Assembly (NCBI GenBank): GCA_050084515.1
Contig: CM114272.1
Coordinates: forward strand, 37,324,001-37,388,000
DNA: 64,000 bases
From: Blasia pusilla
Lineage: Eukaryota > Marchantiophyta > Marchantiopsida > Blasiales
Reading direction: 5' to 3'
Part shown: in pieces, positions 1 through 12,800 of the stretch
How the letters are laid out: the number at the start of each line of letters is the position of its first letter
How positions within the stretch are numbered: the first letter of the stretch is position 1
The notes under the pieces: model-generated
Told to the model about the DNA's origin: nothing
Seen by the model: the letters and a program-made list of their open reading frames with translations, nothing else
The model's database searches: none
Translations under genes and position numbers: made by a program

Positions 1-8
1 CTTCTCAG

Positions 9-2249
9 ATGGTTTCACAAGCTCCTACCTTTCATGAAGGCCAAAACATGCAGCAAGCCAACCCACCTTTACCTCCATCTGATCCTTCCTCTCCCCGGTC
101 GTTGAGCAAGCCAGCGTTGACTGCAAATCCGCCTCTCATGTCAACCTCTTCTACATCGGTTGGGCCCGATGGAGCTATTCCCACAGCTCCTACACTTCCT
201 GCACTTCCCTCTCATACCTCCCTGGCTCTCCAGAATGCTGATCTTCTACCATCACCCCTCAGTTCGTCCTCTTTTCGTCGATCCCAAACCAATGCACCTC
301 CTCGACTTGAAAACTCAAATCAACCTCCTGTTGGAGCTCCAGACCCTGCACCTTCACTAAGCTCCAGTCCTCATGAATGGCAAACTGGAGCTCCTCCTCA
401 ACGTACAAGCTCTCTTCAACCTCCTGTCACATCGCCCACCCCTGCACCTCCACCAAGTGCCAGTCCTCCCGAATTGCAAACCAGTGCACCCCGTCAACGT
501 GAAAGCTCTGTTCAACCTCCCTTCCCATGGCCCACCCCTGCACCTCCACCAAGTGCCAGGCCTCACGAATTGCAAACCAGTGCACCCCGTCCACGTGAAA
601 GCTCTATTCAACTACCTGGTTCATCCCCAACACTTGCATCTTCTCTGGGTGCCAGTACTCCTGAATGGCAAACTGGTCCACCTCCTCAACGTACAAGCGC
701 TCTTCAACCTCCTGTCCCATCGCCCACCCCTGCACCTCCACCGAGTGCCAGTCCTCCCGAATTGCAAACCAGTGCACCCCGTCAACGTGAAACCTCTGTT
801 CAACCTCCCGCCCGATCTCCAAACCCTGCATCTCGACTAAGTGCCAATCCTCCTCAGTTGCAAACTAGTGCACCTCCTCAACGCAATAGCTCTATTCAAC
901 TACCTGGTCCATCCCCAACACTTGCATCTTCTCTGAGTGCCAGTACTCCTGAATTGCAAAGTGGTGTAGCTCCTCAGCGTACAAGCTCTGTAAAACTTCT
1001 TATTCCACCTGCATCTCCAACCCGTGCACCTTCACTAAGTGCCGCTCGTCCTGAATCGCAACCTGTTGCAGCTCCTCAACCTCCAAGCTCTGTTCAACTT
1101 TCTGCCCCATTTCCAATCCCTGCACCTCCAATAAGTATCAGTCCTCCTGACTTCCAAACTCGTGCAACTCCTCAACGTGCAAGCTCAGTTCAACTTCCTG
1201 CCCCATCTCTCACACCTGCACCTCCACAAAGTACCAGCCCTGAATTGCAAACTAGTGAAACTACTCAACGTCCAAGCTCTGTTTCACTCCCAGCCCCATC
1301 TTCGACCTTTGTACCTCCTCTAAGTTCCAGTACTCCTGAATTACAAACCAGTACAGCTCCTCAACGTACAAGTGCTGTGGAGTTTCCTGCTCCATCTACA
1401 ACCCCTGCGCCTAAACTAAGTCCCAGTCTTCCATCGCAAGCTGGTGCGCCTACTCAACGTCCAAGCTCCGTTCAACCTCTTTCTCCATTTCCATCCCCTT
1501 CACGTCCACCAAGTGCCAGTCCTCGTAAATTGCAACCCAGTGCCCTTCCTCAGCGTACAAGCTCTGTTCAACCTTCTGCCACATCTCCAACCCCTGCATA
1601 TCCACGAAGTACCAGTCCTCCTGAATTACAAACCAGACTACCTCCTCAACATATAAGCAATGTTCAGCCTCCTCTCACATATTCGCCCCCTGCACGCCCT
1701 CAGCTTACAAGGTCTGCTCGCGCTCCTGCCACATCTCCAACTCCTGCACCTCCACAAACTGCCAGTCCTCCACAATATCAAACCAGTGCACCTCCTAAAC
1801 CTACAAGGCCTGCTCAACCTCCTCCCACATCTCCACCCTCTAGAAATCCACAACCTGTTCCCCACCGACCTCTTGCAGCTCCCCAAACTTCCACACATCC
1901 ACCTTCAGTTCCCACCAAGTCCCAGGTTCTCGTTCCTTCTCGTCCACAGTATCCTCTTCCGTCTCTTCGACCTCCACCTCCTCCAGGGTCTGCTCGACCA
2001 CCTCCTCCTCCTCCACTCAGACGCCCACCTCCACCGGCTCCCAACTTAGCCGCCCAACAGGCCCCTTCCTCATCTAGGATACCACCCAGACCAGCCCCCT
2101 TCATACCTCCTCTGACATCAGGACACATGCCTTCTACTTCTCAACACCCTCCAATGGTTGAGCAGAGTCGACAAATGGGTGCAGATCCCTGGCATGAGGA
2201 GGTTCAAAGCATCATAGCGTCTCGCAGCCTTGTGTACTTCAACATTGAG
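9..2249 (+). CDS. Proline/serine-rich repeat protein, large exon, 5' partial
   Basis: The frame is open to the left edge, so the first ATG (position 9) may be internal. It is stop-free to 2345, but a good splice donor (GAG|GTGATT) after 2249 leaves phase 0, so about 747 residues are likely coding. Residues about 85-565 are some fifteen copies of a 32-residue unit with the pattern PPELQTSAPxQRxSSVQPP followed by SPTPAPPPSA. After that come poly-proline runs and a less biased tail containing GADPWHEEVQSI. No signal peptide, membrane segment or known domain is visible. The composition suggests a disordered scaffold or extensin-like protein. I do not recognise the family. Antisense and +1 ORFs here are by-products of the repeat. 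Confidence 0.55.
265..1705 (+). repeat. 96-bp coding tandem repeat (about 15 units)
   Basis: Units of about 96 bp encode 32 residues each. Indels are mostly in multiples of three, so the frame survives. Units diverge mainly by substitutions that keep Pro, Ser, Thr and Gln. Two higher-order near-duplicates are visible around 600-660 and 890-950. Confidence 0.85.
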
Positions 2250-2734
2250 GTGATTTCTCGCTGGCCAAGGCTCTCTGTTTTCCAGAACTTGGTCTCCTGT
2301 CTCATTGGTCTGATACGAGCAGTCGGTTTGTTTAGCCTTCGGTAAACTGTCTGCTTTCTCTAGTTCTTGCTTGTCGAATATGTGCATTGTGTCTCCCCTG
2401 CAGCCAAGTAGAGGGCACTTATTTCATTTCTCGTTCACAAGAAGCGCTTTCTGGTGAGAGTTCTTTCCAATCTTCGCGTATATACAACACTTCCATACAC
2501 TCAAACGCATTTATTGTGTCGGTCACTCGTTAACTTTTGTGCTGCAAAATGGACATCCATCTATTCTGTAGCCGATGAGAGATACACTCTTTCAAGGGCT
2601 TCTTGCAAAAGTCATGAGCAAATAATACCCCAAGTAAATGTGAAGGTTCCTACTGGCAAATGTGAGGGTGCAACATCTAAGAGTTGTGTGACTATGACTC
2701 TGACTATGGCCGTCTCTACTTTGTCTATGTGCAG

Positions 2735-2944
2735 AGACTGCAATTAGAGAGGTTTGAGCACAACTTTGATCTCAACGGAAAAAGTGTTTCTGTGATTGGG
2801 TATCTTGATCCAGCTCCTAATAATATGTTATCCTTCATATTATCTAAAGGCTATGAATTTCGAGTGAAAGAAAACGCTAATGGATTCCGAAGTACTACTA
2901 TGGACCCCATCTCGAATCTGCCTTGCTTTGGTTTGAAAATAACG
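2735..2944 (+). CDS. Putative internal exon downstream of the proline-rich exon
   Basis: A 70-codon block starts after a pyrimidine-rich acceptor (TCTATGTGCAG|A) and ends at a donor (ACG|GTCAGT). Both borders are phase 0, which matches the donor at 2249. The peptide contains the string GYLDPAPNNMLSFILSKGY and looks like globular coding sequence. I recognise no domain. An alternative short exon at 2404-2453 also has a good acceptor (CTCCCCTGCAG), but its 50-nt length breaks the phase of this model. Confidence 0.4.
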
Positions 2945-3000
2945 GTCAGTTCTCTCTCAACTCACTCCCTCCCTCCCTCTCTCACTCTCTCTTGGTCGCG

Positions 3001-3075
3001 TCAACACTCACACTATATGAGAGTGTGTCTCTCCTCTCATATGGTACTTTCTTCATTTGTTCCTCTCTCTACTGT
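3001..3075 (+). repeat. Dispersed repeat R1, 5' half only
   Basis: This matches the first half of the R1 copies at 4188 and 8143: CTCACACTATATGAGAGTGT followed by a CT-rich stretch. It may be the detached 5' half of the copy whose 3' half begins near 3800. Confidence 0.6.
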
Positions 3076-3799
3076 TAGGCTTTCACATAAAATTGTCTGC
3101 TATTTTCTTCCAATTTTTTAACTATGGTTAGTTCTGCAAACTAGGGTTGGAAGTTTATCGTAGTTACAAGTCTCAGTTAGTTTACTAGTTACCTCTTACA
3201 CTATTCTTGTTAGTTTTGATTATGTTTAATTGTGCAAATGGTGTGTTGGCCTGCCCTTGTTGTGTTGTCCTACTCATAATGTGCTGGCCTGCTCCTGTTG
3301 TGCTGGCCCTTCCACCTTGCCTTACCATGCACTGGTCCCTTCTGCTGGTCTCTTCTAGAAAACTATATAACTTCCCCTCTCTTCCCTACTTCTTTGATTC
3401 ACTTCTACTCTTGCCCTCTAAGGTTGTGTGTTTTAAGATTAGCTCCTACACACGTAAACCTCTGTTGGTGCCTTGATCAACTAAGAAGGAATGTGCATTG
3501 GTGTGGAGAATGCTCCAAGAACCAATCTAGCACAAACTCCTGCATCTTGGTTTCAACCACCTCTCTTCACGTCTTGTGTATTCTAATAAGGTGTTGCTTT
3601 TCAAGCACCCAGTTCTCAATAGAAGTTGTAGACTAGTTCTACATGCAATCCATTTCAGGTTTGCTCTTTCAGGTTTGTAAGTGATTACCCTCATGTATAT
3701 GGTTTAGTGGAAGATACTGTCGGGATCTACTATCTTTCTCTGTTTTAAATTTTTTTTAAAGTAAAAGTAAGAGGATGTAGAATTTTGATTACAATATCT

Positions 3800-3995
3800 A
3801 CACCCATCCCAGTCTCAAGCACCGTCCAACCAGGGCGCAAGGTCTATGGTCGTAAGGCTACGACATACACTACTTAATGAGTACAGTCTCTCTTGGTCGC
3901 AAGGCTACGACACACACAACTCAATAAGTACAGTCTCTTTGTCGCAAGGCTACGACAGACACTACTTAATGAGTACACACTCTCTCTCTCTCTCT
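3800..3995 (+). repeat. Dispersed repeat R1, 3' half with triplicated tail
   Basis: The element starts CACCCATCCCAGTCTCAAGC and continues to a module of about 46 bp containing AAGGCTACGACA and ACTTAATGAGTAC. That module is present three times in tandem (about 3847, 3894 and 3939) before a CT run. Other copies carry it once. Confidence 0.75.
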
Positions 3996-4187
3996 TGCTA
4001 AGTTGGCCTATTGTTAAGCTGGTAACACCAGAATTGTTCAATACATGCAGTAGCCTTGATTCATTGCCCAAAGCTACTGCACTGGTAAATAATATCTATT
4101 GGGGATCCCAATCAGGTAAAGTAGATGGTGCGGTGAAGAGTTTCTTGATTGACACTTGGAAGCTCCGCCCCAACACGTTGTTTGGTT

Positions 4188-4345
4188 AGCACTCACACTA
4201 TATGAGAGTGTGTCCCTCCTCTCATATGGTACCTTCTTCACTTGTTCCTCTCTCTACACCCATCCCAGTCTCAAGCACTATCCAACCAAGGCGCAGAGTC
4301 TATGGTTGCAAGGCTACGACATGTACTACTTAATAAGTACAATCT
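4188..4345 (+). repeat. Dispersed repeat R1, full-length copy
   Basis: Both halves are contiguous here: the CTCACACTATATGAGAGTGT head, the CACCCATCCCAGTCTCAAGC middle and the AAGGCTACGACA tail. The copy is about 155 bp. No coding capacity is visible. It looks like a short non-autonomous element, but I see no convincing terminal inverted repeat or tRNA-derived promoter. Confidence 0.7.
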
Positions 4346-5554
4346 TGCTAAGTTGGCTTGGTTGGGTTTAAACCCCAAAAAGATAAGTCTTGACAAACCT
4401 GGTATGTTGGGACGACATGTTCTAAAGCACTGCTCCTAAGTAGCTTATAATGAGTGAACCTCGTGCAAGCAATATAGCAATACTCTCTATCGAGTTGCCC
4501 ATTGCTGTAGTTGGAACGTGTTGTGAGCTTGCGATGTCATTCCCCTGGTTGGTAGGTGTGGATTATTGTGTCATGTAATCCTTGTGACTTGTGGCAGTTG
4601 TGCCACAAGTAAGGTGTCCAATGGACTTAGTTGGAGAAATGGAGACCTCTCCTTCTTTTGAAGTTGGATTCATGGGCCCTCCTCTGCAGCTTAATGCCAG
4701 TGATGTTCACCTTGGCAGGTAGTGATGATCTCTAGGGGTAACAAGCGGGCTCTCTTTGGGCACCTTGCCGCTTGGAGGGAGCCCCTCCACACAAATAGGA
4801 CAGTGAGTCCTTGTCTAGACTCTCCGGCTGGAAGCTTAAACATTCTCCCCAGATCCTAAATCAGTTGTTTGCCAAACTTCTACACATAACCAAGAGCCTT
4901 GAGCCCAACATATCTTTGTCCTCATAAGATTGCGAGGAGTATCAATTCATCTCTCAAAGGCGCATACCAAAGCTCAGCATCCCCAAGCTGGATGGGGAAT
5001 ACCAGCATGTTTATGTGAGACTCTCGGAGGCCCCTTGCAGATGGTGCAGTGAAGAGTTCCAACTGGTCTATAGGAGAAGACCACGGTTTTGCATGAGCAT
5101 TTTCAGTATATGCCCCACAATAGACTTCCTCTCATTTAAGATCATGTGCGTAGGTTTGGGCTTTGAACTCTTGGCTACATCTGGGGTTACTTGGATGATG
5201 AATGGCTGTCAATGTATCTTTAAGGCAATTAGCAAGGGCAGAGGAGGCCAATACTTGGCTTGCCACAAAAACTAGGTGTCTCAAGAACTGGGACGTGCCT
5301 ACAACTGGAGGGCTATGGTATTTGAGGGTGGTTCTAGCTTGAAAGAAAGGCTCATCTCCATAAAAGAGCTGGTGATCTACACACCTAACATCTTTAGTGC
5401 TCTCCAAGGAACCAGCGATGAAGAGCCTGCACATGAAGAGGTTGCATGTTGCAAGCAGCCACACCTAAGCCAAAAGTGTGCATGCCAACCCCCAACTCAC
5501 TTAGTGACAGGTTTCCGTTTGGGTACCTGAAAATTTTGTGGACTGGCCCATCCA

Positions 5555-7990
5555 ATGAAGCAGCTTGAGGCTTCTGATGTTTTTCTGAAAAATCAAATCC
5601 ATATATGCGGTGGTCAGGAAACTCCGGAAACCAAGTTAACCCCTGTACCAAACTATGCATGGTTTGGAAAGATGTGTAGCACCCAGGCCGAAAAAAACAG
5701 AGGGATGAAGGGTGTCGGCTTCTTCATCAGAGACTTCATGGTGGACAAGTGTGAGATCATCAGCACAGGGCTTGAGTATGAACACAACATATGGGTCAAA
5801 GTCCGAGCAGAGTGCAACTCAAGGGATATGTATATTGGGTGTATTATTTACATGCCCACAAACAATGTATCTACTGTTGTAACAGAGGCAATGTTTGATA
5901 GTGTGAAAATTGATTGCCTTGGGTTCCAAACAAAGGGGAACATAGTCTTGCGGGGAGACTTCAACAGCTGGATGGGGCAAGGCACTGATCTCCAAGTAGG
6001 TATCGAGATGTTTGGAAATGTGAGAGTGAATGGCAATGGCACACAACTGATCACGATGTTGAGGGAACTTCAACTGATGTCACTGAATGATAGGCATAAG
6101 GCGGGTTCCCCGGCTTGGACTTGGGTCAACTTCAAGGAGAATGAAAAAATCCATTGTGAATTGCATAGCTGTGGATGAGGTACTCTACACCCGCAATGGG
6201 AAGATCACGGTGGATGGGGCAGACATTGATAGATCAGATCATTTGTTGGTCTGGACAAAGTTGCAGCAAAGACTAAAATGCTGCACCAAAGCAGTGAAGG
6301 GACTGATCTAGAAATGGAGGATAGAGGACTTCCAAGATGAGGGGAAGAAGGTGTACGTTGGCAAGTTGGGAGAAACTCTCTTGGCATTTGACACTTTCAT
6401 TAAATCTACCATCAAGACCTTTGGATTCACAAGAATAATTGTGGACATGGTGCTGGCATGGTGGGAGCATGGAGTGACATATGCCGTTGAGATTGCTATT
6501 GGCAGGAAATTGATCATCTGTGGCAGAGCCGCCAAATGGTGGTTCTTGGAACTCAAGGCAGCCATTACCAAACGGAGGGAAGTGTATGTCGCATGTGCCA
6601 AGGCCAAGGACAATGCATCCTTGTGGGCAGAATATGTGGCCCTGCGCAAGGAAACATGTCTTCTCGTGCGCATGCACAAGAGGAAATTGAACCAAGCAAC
6701 ATATTCATCCATCAATGAGAATTTCACTGAGAATCAAAAAAAGTTCTGGATGGAAGTGCAGAGATTGAGCAAGGCCAGGGACAAAAATGACGTAAATGAC
6801 CTAAAGAGAAAAAATGGTGGAATGGTGACCACTGCTAAATAGATCCGACATGTGTTGGAAGACCATTACAAGGAGTTAGGCAGGAAGCCCCCTCAAACGT
6901 CCCTTGAAGAGCAAAATTTTGAGAAGGTGGTGGAGGATTTTGTTAAGATAAAACGGGAGAAGGTAGATGATGAGGTTGAGCTAGGCAACCCATCTAACGA
7001 TTGGTTCTCCCTAGCTGAGGTGGGAGCAACGATCAAAGAACTTGTGAACCACAAGGCAAGCAATGGTGATGAGCTTGTGTAGAAGTCATTCCACAAAGGT
7101 GGAGGGTGGGAGTCATCATGAACCTCTTCAAGAAGGGTGAGCAAGAAAACCTTGGAAACTACAGGGGTATTACATTGTTTAGTGTAGTTGGGAAGCTCCT
7201 TTGCCATATACTTAACAATAGGATTTGTGTGTACCTGGAGGATAATTCTGTCATCAAGGAAGGCTAGGCTGGTTTCCAGAAATCCCGAGGATGCGTGGAT
7301 CACATCTTCACCTTCAGTCAGATTATCCAGGTAGGAAAAAAGAGGGGAAACCCACCTATTGCTTCTTCTTGGACCTCAAGAAGGCATAAGACATTGTATG
7401 GCGTGATAGGCTATCTTATAGCTTTTGAAAGGCGGGCCTCAGAGGGAAAATGTGGAGGATGGTGGAGAAGATGTACCAGAACACAATGAGTAGAGTTTTG
7501 GTGAATAGTCATAAGAGTGGGACATTCGACATCAAACAAGGAGTTGCCCAAGGATGCCCTCCCTCCCCCACCCTCTTCAACATAGTGGACCAGGCATCCG
7601 GGTGGGAAATAGCTCTGTTGTTGCCCTCATGTTTGCTCATGACTTTGGTGGCCTAGAGGAAACTCGGAGAGAAACTCCAAGAGATGATCTCCCTGACCAA
7701 AATTTGGTGTGACATGTGGGGCATGGAGGCAAATGTAGTGAAGTGCGGTGTGATGGTCTTCAATGGCAAGGAGGAGGACCAAGACCAACACTGGTACTGG
7801 TACTGGGGCGAACCTGCGTGTGCCCACATACACCTCTCTGGGCCTAGAATTCTCAAAAGGTTGCATGTGGGATGCAGTCATTAAGAAGACTATGAAGATT
7901 AACGGGCGAAAATGGTTGAGGAGATTGTGCAAGCAACCAAGCTCCCAAGAGGGTCTTAACTGTGGGAGCAAGTTGAGAAAGCATTTGTGG
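5555..7990 (+). pseudogene. LINE (non-LTR retrotransposon) pol, decayed
   Basis: The 5' part (5555-6178) encodes an apurinic-type endonuclease, with IIYMPTNN and the catalytic RGDFNSWMG. Residues typical of the endonuclease-RT linker follow at 6351-6842. The reverse transcriptase lies in shifted frames at 6852-7990: NYRGIT (about 7160), AGFQKSRGC (about 7270) and QGVAQGCPPSPTLFN (about 7540). The catalytic FADD box is degraded to FAHD near 7640. At least three frameshifts and in-frame TAG codons at 6309, 6840, 7080 and about 7274 kill it. RNase H and a poly-A tail are not seen. It lies inside the putative long intron of the proline-rich gene. Confidence 0.85.
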
Positions 7991-8142
7991 ATGTCATAAC
8001 TAAAGCAGTGGGCAAACGCTCACAGCAGAACAACACAGAGAAGCCATGAACATGTCTGACCTCTCTCTCTTGACGGTATATCCCGAAAAGGCAGAATTGA
8101 AGAAATATTTTCGGGGCGCCCCTTGAAAATTTGTATGGTCGG

Positions 8143-8310
8143 CCCTCACACTATTTGAGAGTGTCTCCCTCCTCTAATATGCCCCCTCCTTCACTTCTTC
8201 CTCTTCCCACACTCATCCTGGTCTCTAGCACTGTCCAACCAAGGCGAGAGATCTATGGTCGCAAGGCTACAACAGGCACTACTTAATGAGTATATTCTCT
8301 CTCGCCATTT
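8143..8310 (+). repeat. Dispersed repeat R1, full-length diverged copy
   Basis: It has the same head-middle-tail order as the copy at 4188, with more substitutions, and ends in ACTTAATGAGTATATTCTCT. It sits just 3' of the LINE relic. Confidence 0.65.
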
Positions 8311-8452
8311 GTATACCCTCTTGACTCTGACTTTGCTCCCTATTCTCCTCACTAAGTACATTAAAATTTCATCTTGGTAGATTATAAGCTGCAATCAAGG
8401 TAGAAAATCTCCCAGAAGTGAGTTGGCTGCCACAACTGCTCTATTTGTGCAG

Positions 8453-8515
8453 GTTGACGAAGCAAGGAAGTGCATCACCAGATCTCCATTGTACAACTGC
8501 ATCAACAAGCTATGA
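8453..8515 (+). CDS. Putative terminal exon of the proline-rich gene
   Basis: After a good acceptor (CTATTTGTGCAG|G) a phase-0 frame reads VDEARKCITRSPLYNCINKL and then TGA. The phase matches the donor at 2944. An AATAAA polyadenylation signal follows at 8609-8614. The intron would be about 5.5 kb and hold the LINE. The exon is short, so the call rests on splice signals and phase only. Confidence 0.3.
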   Translation, partial: VDEARKCITRSPLYNCINKL

Positions 8516-9685
8516 CATAAATATCAGCACCCAGCTCACCTGTATTTTTCCTGTCCTTCATAATCCTCGTCTCACCTGCAGAGTCTTCACACATCGATAT
8601 CAAAGCTTAATAAAGAGTGGAGATCTCGCCAGTGTAGTTCTTGGAAATTAGCTTTATGAGCTCGATTCAACAAAGCCAAGCCTTGAGCTTCTGAAAATGT
8701 CAAATAATAGGTGGAAAGTTGCATCATCAGCTGGGCCTGGTATGTTGAAGTGAGGAACTTGTGGGTTTAAGTGAGGAACTTGTGAGTTCCTTAATCACCC
8801 TTAGCCTAGCCTCCCTTTTGCTGGCTAAAGATACCAAAATTGGGCACAACTTTATGTGTTTGATTGCTTTGTGAGCCATTGCCTTGATGTCCACACTCTA
8901 TTTGTGTTAGCTCGTGTCATGTTCAATTCTTAAACCAGGACATGTTCTTTAAGACTTCACGCCTATCATTTTTTATTGGTCAAGAACGTTGGAAAGAATT
9001 TAACGGGAAAGTTCTCAAGTCAGATCTCCGTCCCGGAAAATAGCTGGCAAAAACTTTCCCCGAACATTGTCATCAGAAATACCTTCTAGAAACAATTTCC
9101 GAAATGATCTGACCATGAGTATCCTCTTGAAATTAGCCATATTTATACATAATAGTTATTATTATGGGAGAGCATTCTTTTATTTGTATATAAAATTCAA
9201 CCATTTATTTTGCACTTTTAAACACCGTCAAAAGAATCAAATATTTGAAGTTTTAAAAGCTTGAATTCATTCGATGATTGAAATTTTCTTCTCAAATTGG
9301 TGCTCAAACTACACGTGGGGAGTTTCTCGGATAGAAATTTATTTATTTTTCCAACTCTATGACTTCATTATTGTTTCCTATCTCAACATGTATCGTGAGT
9401 CTAATGTCATAGGATGTCACCTGTCTAAGAAAGAAAGAATTTGAAGTCTTTCTTTATTTTACAGTTTTTTCAAAGTATTTTGCGAGAAAGTAGGAGCGAT
9501 TAGTTTCTCTCCAATATCATTGATGAATGAACGAATCCTCCTTAGTGATCACTTTTCTTGAAATATTTTAATAAAACCTTCCGAAGTTCTACTGGGTGCA
9601 ATGAGTAGAAGGGGATCAATGATCGTTTGGTTTTCTCTATTATCCACTTGAAGGCTATGAACGATTTGTTTTCCCTATTAGGGAG
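8516..9685. other. AT-rich spacer, no gene recognised
   Basis: It contains a possible poly-A signal at 8609 and AT-rich sequence from about 9060. No ORF here shows a recognisable family. Confidence 0.6.
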
Positions 9686-9687
9686 GG

Positions 9688-9800
9688 CCACTCACTGCCG
9701 GAGTTGGGAGGCCCCCGGGAGTCGTGGCAACGGCGAATGCCCGTTTGAAGAAACGCGCTCCCGTTTCTGGGAACGGCAATTTTTAGGGACATCTTGAAAC
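9688..9800 (+). repeat. 115-bp repeat, copy 1 (partner at 60452)
   Basis: A GC-rich block with GTTGGGAGGCCCCCG, GTGGCAACGGCGAATGCCCG and TTGAAGAAACG recurs in the same orientation about 51 kb away. Similarity stops at both sides. Confidence 0.8.
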
Positions 9801-12800
9801 AAATGCGTTTCCAACTCTTTCATTCAGTACAACACTCAAGGGAGAGATGTTGCACATTGTACCAAAAGCACATCAGCAATCGGAAGCGAGACCGAAATAA
9901 GTGTGCATACCAGAGCTGCATGCGAGAGGAGAACCTGAGAGATTTCTGGAAACCAATTACGCTCACTATGACCAATTTCGCACCGTTGCGGAAGAAAAGT
10001 TGAACAAACGTACCCGCGACCTACAAATTCTCCATCATTTCGGAATCCGTCTTTCCTCCAGGACAGTAAGAAAAGAAACGAAAAAATTGTTTGACGATGG
10101 AAAAGAAAAAGCCTCGACTCCTGTTCCTGCATCGATCCTTAGGTACAAGAACACATGAATCATTCACACCTTTACAAGCTTTTCGAATTCTCCGCTGTGG
10201 GAACAAACCGTTGACCATCAACTGCAGGCAGAGTAAACCGCACAAACAATGGGTAGGACCTGGTGAAAGGTGTCACATAATTCATTGCTCGGATCAAAAA
10301 GGACTGACACCTTCAGAGACTCTAGCTGGCAAAATTACCATGGAACAGTCCATGCAGGCATGCCTACTCCAATGCCCCCGTTCTTATCTTCATAAGAAAG
10401 GATGATAAGAACGGGAGCTCAACCTTTGCATAATCTCAAATGTTTCCTTACCTAGGAAAATCCGGAATTGTCTTCTAGGAATTCCATGACCAGCCTTATC
10501 CCTTACATGGATCATCCAAATTTAAAGAATTTAACGATTACGATGCACTCAGCTTCACACGATCTCTCTCCCTTCTCATTAGCACCGTCCACCCAGGATG
10601 CGAGGTCCATTCACGGTCCGAGGCGATTGTGATGCGTAGAGTCTCAATTTCCGTAACGAATTTCTTCTTCCAGTGGACCTATCTTCTCGAGTAGTCGCAC
10701 TCATCCAGCCGTCACAAAGCTTATCGCATGGACACTCCAAGATCCGTTAAGTAAATGGAAAGTAGAGAATGAGAATGACTACAGCACCGAAAATTTTGAA
10801 CGCATGCAACCGAAATCTTTTCCTACAGAATAGAGGAGAAAGACACGTGACAAGCTAAGTGCATCTAAAAGCTGAATCACATGCGTATCTATTCTTGGAA
10901 TCTTAAATCACTCGATCTCTTCGTGAATGTGTTGAGGTCACTATACTCCGCTTTTGTCAATGTAAGTCGACTGTAACATCTAACAGAAATAAAATAGGGC
11001 CCGAAATTTTGAAGTTTCTTGTCGACGCCGGGAGCCTACAAACCAGAATAAAGAGGTACACATCGAAAATAAATTTGAAGAAGGCGGAACGCTGGCTCAT
11101 TTGTAGCTCTTGACCACATCAAGCCAGATTTCGCTGCTCTTTGCATTGAAGCTCATAATGTCTACTCCATAAATTTGCAATCTAGCATTTGATGACAATC
11201 AATCACCTCGTTGAAGAAGTTCAAGACTGCGGACTGTGCCTTGGAGCAGCTGCGCGCAGACTCGTTTCAACACCTAAAAGCCATAAGTAGTAAGTCTCTT
11301 GTCATCATTTGACTATCACATTTCAAACCAGCATGTCTCAAGGTAGGAACAGATATGAGGAGGATGATAGACACATTTCCTGTATGCCTCTTCGGAGCAA
11401 CAACCGCAACTCACAGAATTGGATGTGGCAACTTCTCTAATGCTTACTACATATTGATCGAACTTACTCTCAAGAGAATCCTCAGCTGGACCGAGAACCA
11501 CTACTTCAACCGGCTTAAAGGACACACCGCTGTGTCTACTGATCAAAGTTGAATTCCCACGCTCCACAGTAGAATGAGTCCTTCGGACTAAACACGTTTC
11601 TCATTCTGGTTTTAAACACTTCTTGTGACCTCTCCGGTTTTATTGCCCACATATCGTATCACTAATATCCCAGGTGCCGCAGTTATCATAAGCCTTATAT
11701 GATAATCATTTGTTGATTTGCAGCGTCGAGGTGGCGTCCAGGTTTCTCAGAGCGCTTGTTATTACGGCAGATGATCGACAACTTGATTTGAAATGTTGTC
11801 ACCCACGTTCGTTGCGTATCGTACATGCACACTCCACACTCGTAGCTTGGATAGTTCTGCAGCCTACACGCGCAAGATGCACTACACTACCTACCACAAG
11901 TTTTGATTTCGAAGCCGAAAAAGTGCTATCCCGTCTCTCCTAGGACTTGCTTTTGTAGATTCCAACAGAAATATGGGAATAACACAGCGCCTTGAACAAA
12001 ACGACATTAATATGCATGGAAAGATATGAGAACATTCTTCCAGGCGACCCCAGCCCAGCCTTGTACATCCCAGTTTGACACCGATCGATCGCTCGTACTA
12101 GACATCTTACGCATGAGAATTACATTCAACGATTACAAGAAAATTCACGGATACATCATTAAATTCCAGATGATCCGAACATGCCATCGCTTCGACCATG
12201 AATTATTCCGAAGCTTTGGAACACATCTTATTATCCGTACTGCCATAGTCTGTAGCATACACATACGTGTTAGTGCACCAAATTGAATCACTAAGCTCTT
12301 ATCCTCTTGTGACACACCTAAACTGTGGAATGGAACTCGAGAAGCATGTCTCGTGAGATCTCGCAAGGTCCTCGGAAGCGAATAGGACGACGTGCTGCAG
12401 GACGTTGATGGGACAACTGGGACGCGAGAAAAGATCCAAGACTGGCCCAGTGCCTTTCGGGAATCGAGAGCGAGAAAACTTTCAACCAGATTGATAGAAG
12501 ATTTCTCACTTAGTCCTGTAATAGGAAGCATATGATATTGAACGCATGGAGCAAGGCTGTTATCCACGGGAGAGGTGGGACCAAGCTCTGGAGCTACGTG
12601 CCTGCCAGAAACTCCTCATCGATTGCGAAGCACACACAGTTCAGGATTACAAGAAATTTCTTTCCTATACTCCTGTGTATGATTGTCGCCGCGACGTCGT
12701 CTTGTCTCTTCGCTTCTTCCATCCTCGTGCATCACAGTATTTACACACACAAACCCTGCACCACCTCACAATTATTTAGCTTTCACATGGTCCACAGATC

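Noticed and set aside
357-2128. Antisense and +1 ORFs across the proline-rich exon
   Set aside because: They follow the 96-bp period and have repeat-derived composition; they are shadows of the plus-strand frame.
9794-10405. Cluster of short plus-strand ORFs as a gene
   Set aside because: Frames overlap, composition is not codon-like and nothing is recognisable.
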